Shown here one piece after another: positions 62,732 to 64,000 of a stretch of DNA of 64,000 nt; the stretch's first letter is position 1; every line of letters begins with the position of its first letter. The notes under the pieces were generated by a model. It was given only the letters and a program-made list of their open reading frames with translations. It ran no database searches and was not told the origin of the DNA. The stretch lies in NCBI RefSeq assembly GCF_018131005.1, contig NZ_JAFCJK010000001.1, positions 558,001 to 622,000 on the forward strand, given 5' to 3'. Source of the DNA: Bradyrhizobium lablabi. Lineage in GTDB: Bacteria; Pseudomonadota; Alphaproteobacteria; Rhizobiales; Xanthobacteraceae. Both the position numbers and the translations under genes were made by a program.

Positions 62732-63910
62732 TCAGTTGCGTTCAACGCACATGGCGATGCCCATGCCGCCGCCGATGCACAGGGTCGCGAGACCCTTCTT
62801 GGCGTCGCGCTTCTGCATTTCATGCAGCAGCGTCACCAGCACGCGCGCACCCGACGCGCCGATCGGATGGCCGATCGCGATCGCGCCGCCGTTGACGTTG
62901 ACCTTGGCCGGATCCCAGCCGAGATCCTTGTTGACGGCGCAAGCCTGCGCCGCGAAGGCCTCGTTGGCCTCGATCAGGTCGAGGTCGGCGATGTTCCAGC
63001 CGGCCTTCTTGAGCGCGGCGCGCGAGGCGGGGATCGGGCCGGTGCCCATGATCTTGGGATCGACGCCGGCCTGGCCCCACGACACGATGCGGGCGATCGG
63101 CTTCTTGCCCTGTCTGGCCGCTTCCTTGGCGGTCATCAGCACCACGGCAGCGGCGCCGTCATTGATGCCCGAGGCGTTGCCAGCAGTCACGGTGCCGTCC
63201 TTCTCAAAGGCCGCACGGAGCTTGCCCATTGCATCGAGCGTTGCGCCGTGGCGCGGATATTCGTCGGCATCGACCACGACGTCGCCTTTGCGGGTCTTGA
63301 TGGTGACCGGAACGATCTCGTCCTTGAACTTGCCGGCCTTCTGCGCGGCCTCAGCCTTGTTCTGCGAGCCGACGGCGAACTCATCCTGCTGCGCGCGGGT
63401 GATCTGGTACTGCTTGGCGACGTTCTCGGCGGTGTTGCCCATGTGGTAGCCGTTGAAAGCATCCCACAGGCCGTCCTTGATCATGGTGTCGACCAGCTCG
63501 AGGCCACCCATCTTGACGCCGCCGCGCAGATATTGCGCGTGCGGGGCCATGCTCATCGATTCCTGACCGCCGGCGACGACGACGGAGGAATCGCCGTTGA
63601 CGAGCGCCTGGTAGCCGAGCGCGACCGCGCGCAGGCCGCTCCCGCAAAGCTGGTTGACGCCCCAGGCCGGGCTCTCCACCGGGATGCCGGCGGCAATCGA
63701 GGCCTGGCGGGCCGGATTCTGGCCCTGCGCCGCGGTGAGGATCTGGCCCATAATGGTTTCGGAGATCTGGCCCGGCTCGACGCCCGCGCGCTCGAGCGCC
63801 GCACGGATGGCGATTGCGCCGAGGTCATGAGCCGGGGTGGTGGCGAACGCGCCGTTGAAGCTGCCGACGGGGGTGCGGGCGGCGCTGACGATGACGACAT
63901 CGTCTGACAT
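62732..63910 (-). CDS. phbA: Acetyl-CoA C-acetyltransferase (beta-ketothiolase)
   Basis: PhbA condenses two acetyl-CoA into acetoacetyl-CoA, the first step of polyhydroxybutyrate synthesis. The 392-residue thiolase has the acyl-enzyme Cys in [16 protein letters not shown] near residue 88, [30 protein letters not shown] near 340-360 and the second catalytic Cys in [14 protein letters not shown] near 378. ATG 63910 has AGGAG seven bases upstream and is preferred over ATG 63916. The region between 63911 and the window end should hold its promoter. Confidence 0.97.
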   Translation of the reverse strand: MSDDVVIVSAARTPVGSFNGAFATTPAHDLGAIAIRAALERAGVEPGQISETIMGQILTAAQGQNPARQASIAAGIPVESPAWGVNQLCGSGLRAVALGYQALVNGDSSVVVAGGQESMSMAPHAQYLRGGVKMGGLELVDTMIKDGLWDAFNGYHMGNTAENVAKQYQITRAQQDEFAVGSQNKAEAAQKAGKFKDEIVPVTIKTRKGDVVVDADEYPRHGATLDAMGKLRAAFEKDGTVTAGNASGINDGAAAVVLMTAKEAARQGKKPIARIVSWGQAGVDPKIMGTGPIPASRAALKKAGWNIADLDLIEANEAFAAQACAVNKDLGWDPAKVNVNGGAIAIGHPIGASGARVLVTLLHEMQKRDAKKGLATLCIGGGMGIAMCVERN

Positions 63911-64000
63911 GGACATTCTCCTGTTGGTTATAGGCTTGGGTTTTCGACGGCGGGCGCCCGGTTGGCAAACCTGTCTCTTAACCACTCATCCTGTTAACCT

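Noticed and set aside
61841..63907. 688-codon plus-strand frame opposite phbB and phbA
   Set aside because: Both minus-strand genes have intact catalytic motifs and ribosome sites; the long frame is a codon-bias shadow.

Overview
The window is a GC-rich chromosomal segment from an alphaproteobacterium, most probably Bradyrhizobium or a close Bradyrhizobiaceae relative. This is inferred from protein character and gene order (cobS-GNAT-cobT, aroK-aroB-corC, xerD-accA, secA, ubiG-lysC-ptsP-prfA-prmC-DUF4167, phbA-phbB) and from intergenic palindromic repeats that I recall as typical of that group. No database search was possible. I see no rRNA, tRNA, CRISPR array or complete insertion sequence.

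Region 1 (1-18.6 kb) is mostly core genome. It holds a partial luciferase-like monooxygenase, an old yellow enzyme and a tightly packed minus-strand operon cobS > GNAT > cobT > Tat-exported phytase-like esterase (aerobic cobaltochelatase subunits). A DedA membrane protein follows, then a divergent pair of citrate synthases, one carrying an N-terminal helix-turn-helix. Next are a J-domain protein and BolA (divergent), the aroK > aroB > corC operon, a 48-residue membrane microprotein, xerD, accA and an L,D-transpeptidase lipoprotein.

Region 2 (18.6-38.6 kb) looks accessory. It opens with a strongly structured non-coding repeat (18849-19170). It then carries an ArsR/SRPBCC/small membrane protein operon, a monohaem cytochrome c, an orphan GT9 glycosyltransferase, a beta-keto acid cleavage enzyme (BKACE), a GNAT and a GH26-like glycosidase with a low-complexity tail. 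Between these lie decayed and chimeric scraps of neighbouring genes: a frameshifted copy of the glycosidase tail at 24551-24716, and a glycosidase/ABC-ATPase hybrid at 25829-25945. A complete amide/urea-type ABC uptake cluster follows (livF, livG, livM, binding protein, livH, amidase, second AmiC-like binding protein) with a divergent MarR regulator. The region ends with a membrane-embedded spermidine-synthase-like protein.

Region 3 (38.6-64 kb) is housekeeping: secA, a parvulin foldase, argJ, mutT, two methyltransferases, comF, grxC, a nitrilase-family enzyme, DUF1178, EamA-type transporters, ubiG, a PH-domain protein, lysC, ptsP (nitrogen PTS enzyme I), prfA-prmC, a DUF4167 protein, gloB, a DUF985 cupin, and the polyhydroxybutyrate genes phbB and phbA at the right edge.

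The most notable non-genic signals are: (a) an operator-like array of TTGAT half-sites between the two citrate synthases, suggesting that the helix-turn-helix citrate synthase controls its own locus; (b) a dispersed hairpin repeat whose TAGAGC end supplies the stop codon of three separate genes (secA, the BKACE gene and a DMT exporter); (c) the structured repeat at 18.85 kb; (d) the duplicated and chimeric gene scraps at 24.5-26 kb; (e) matched hairpins on either side of phbB.
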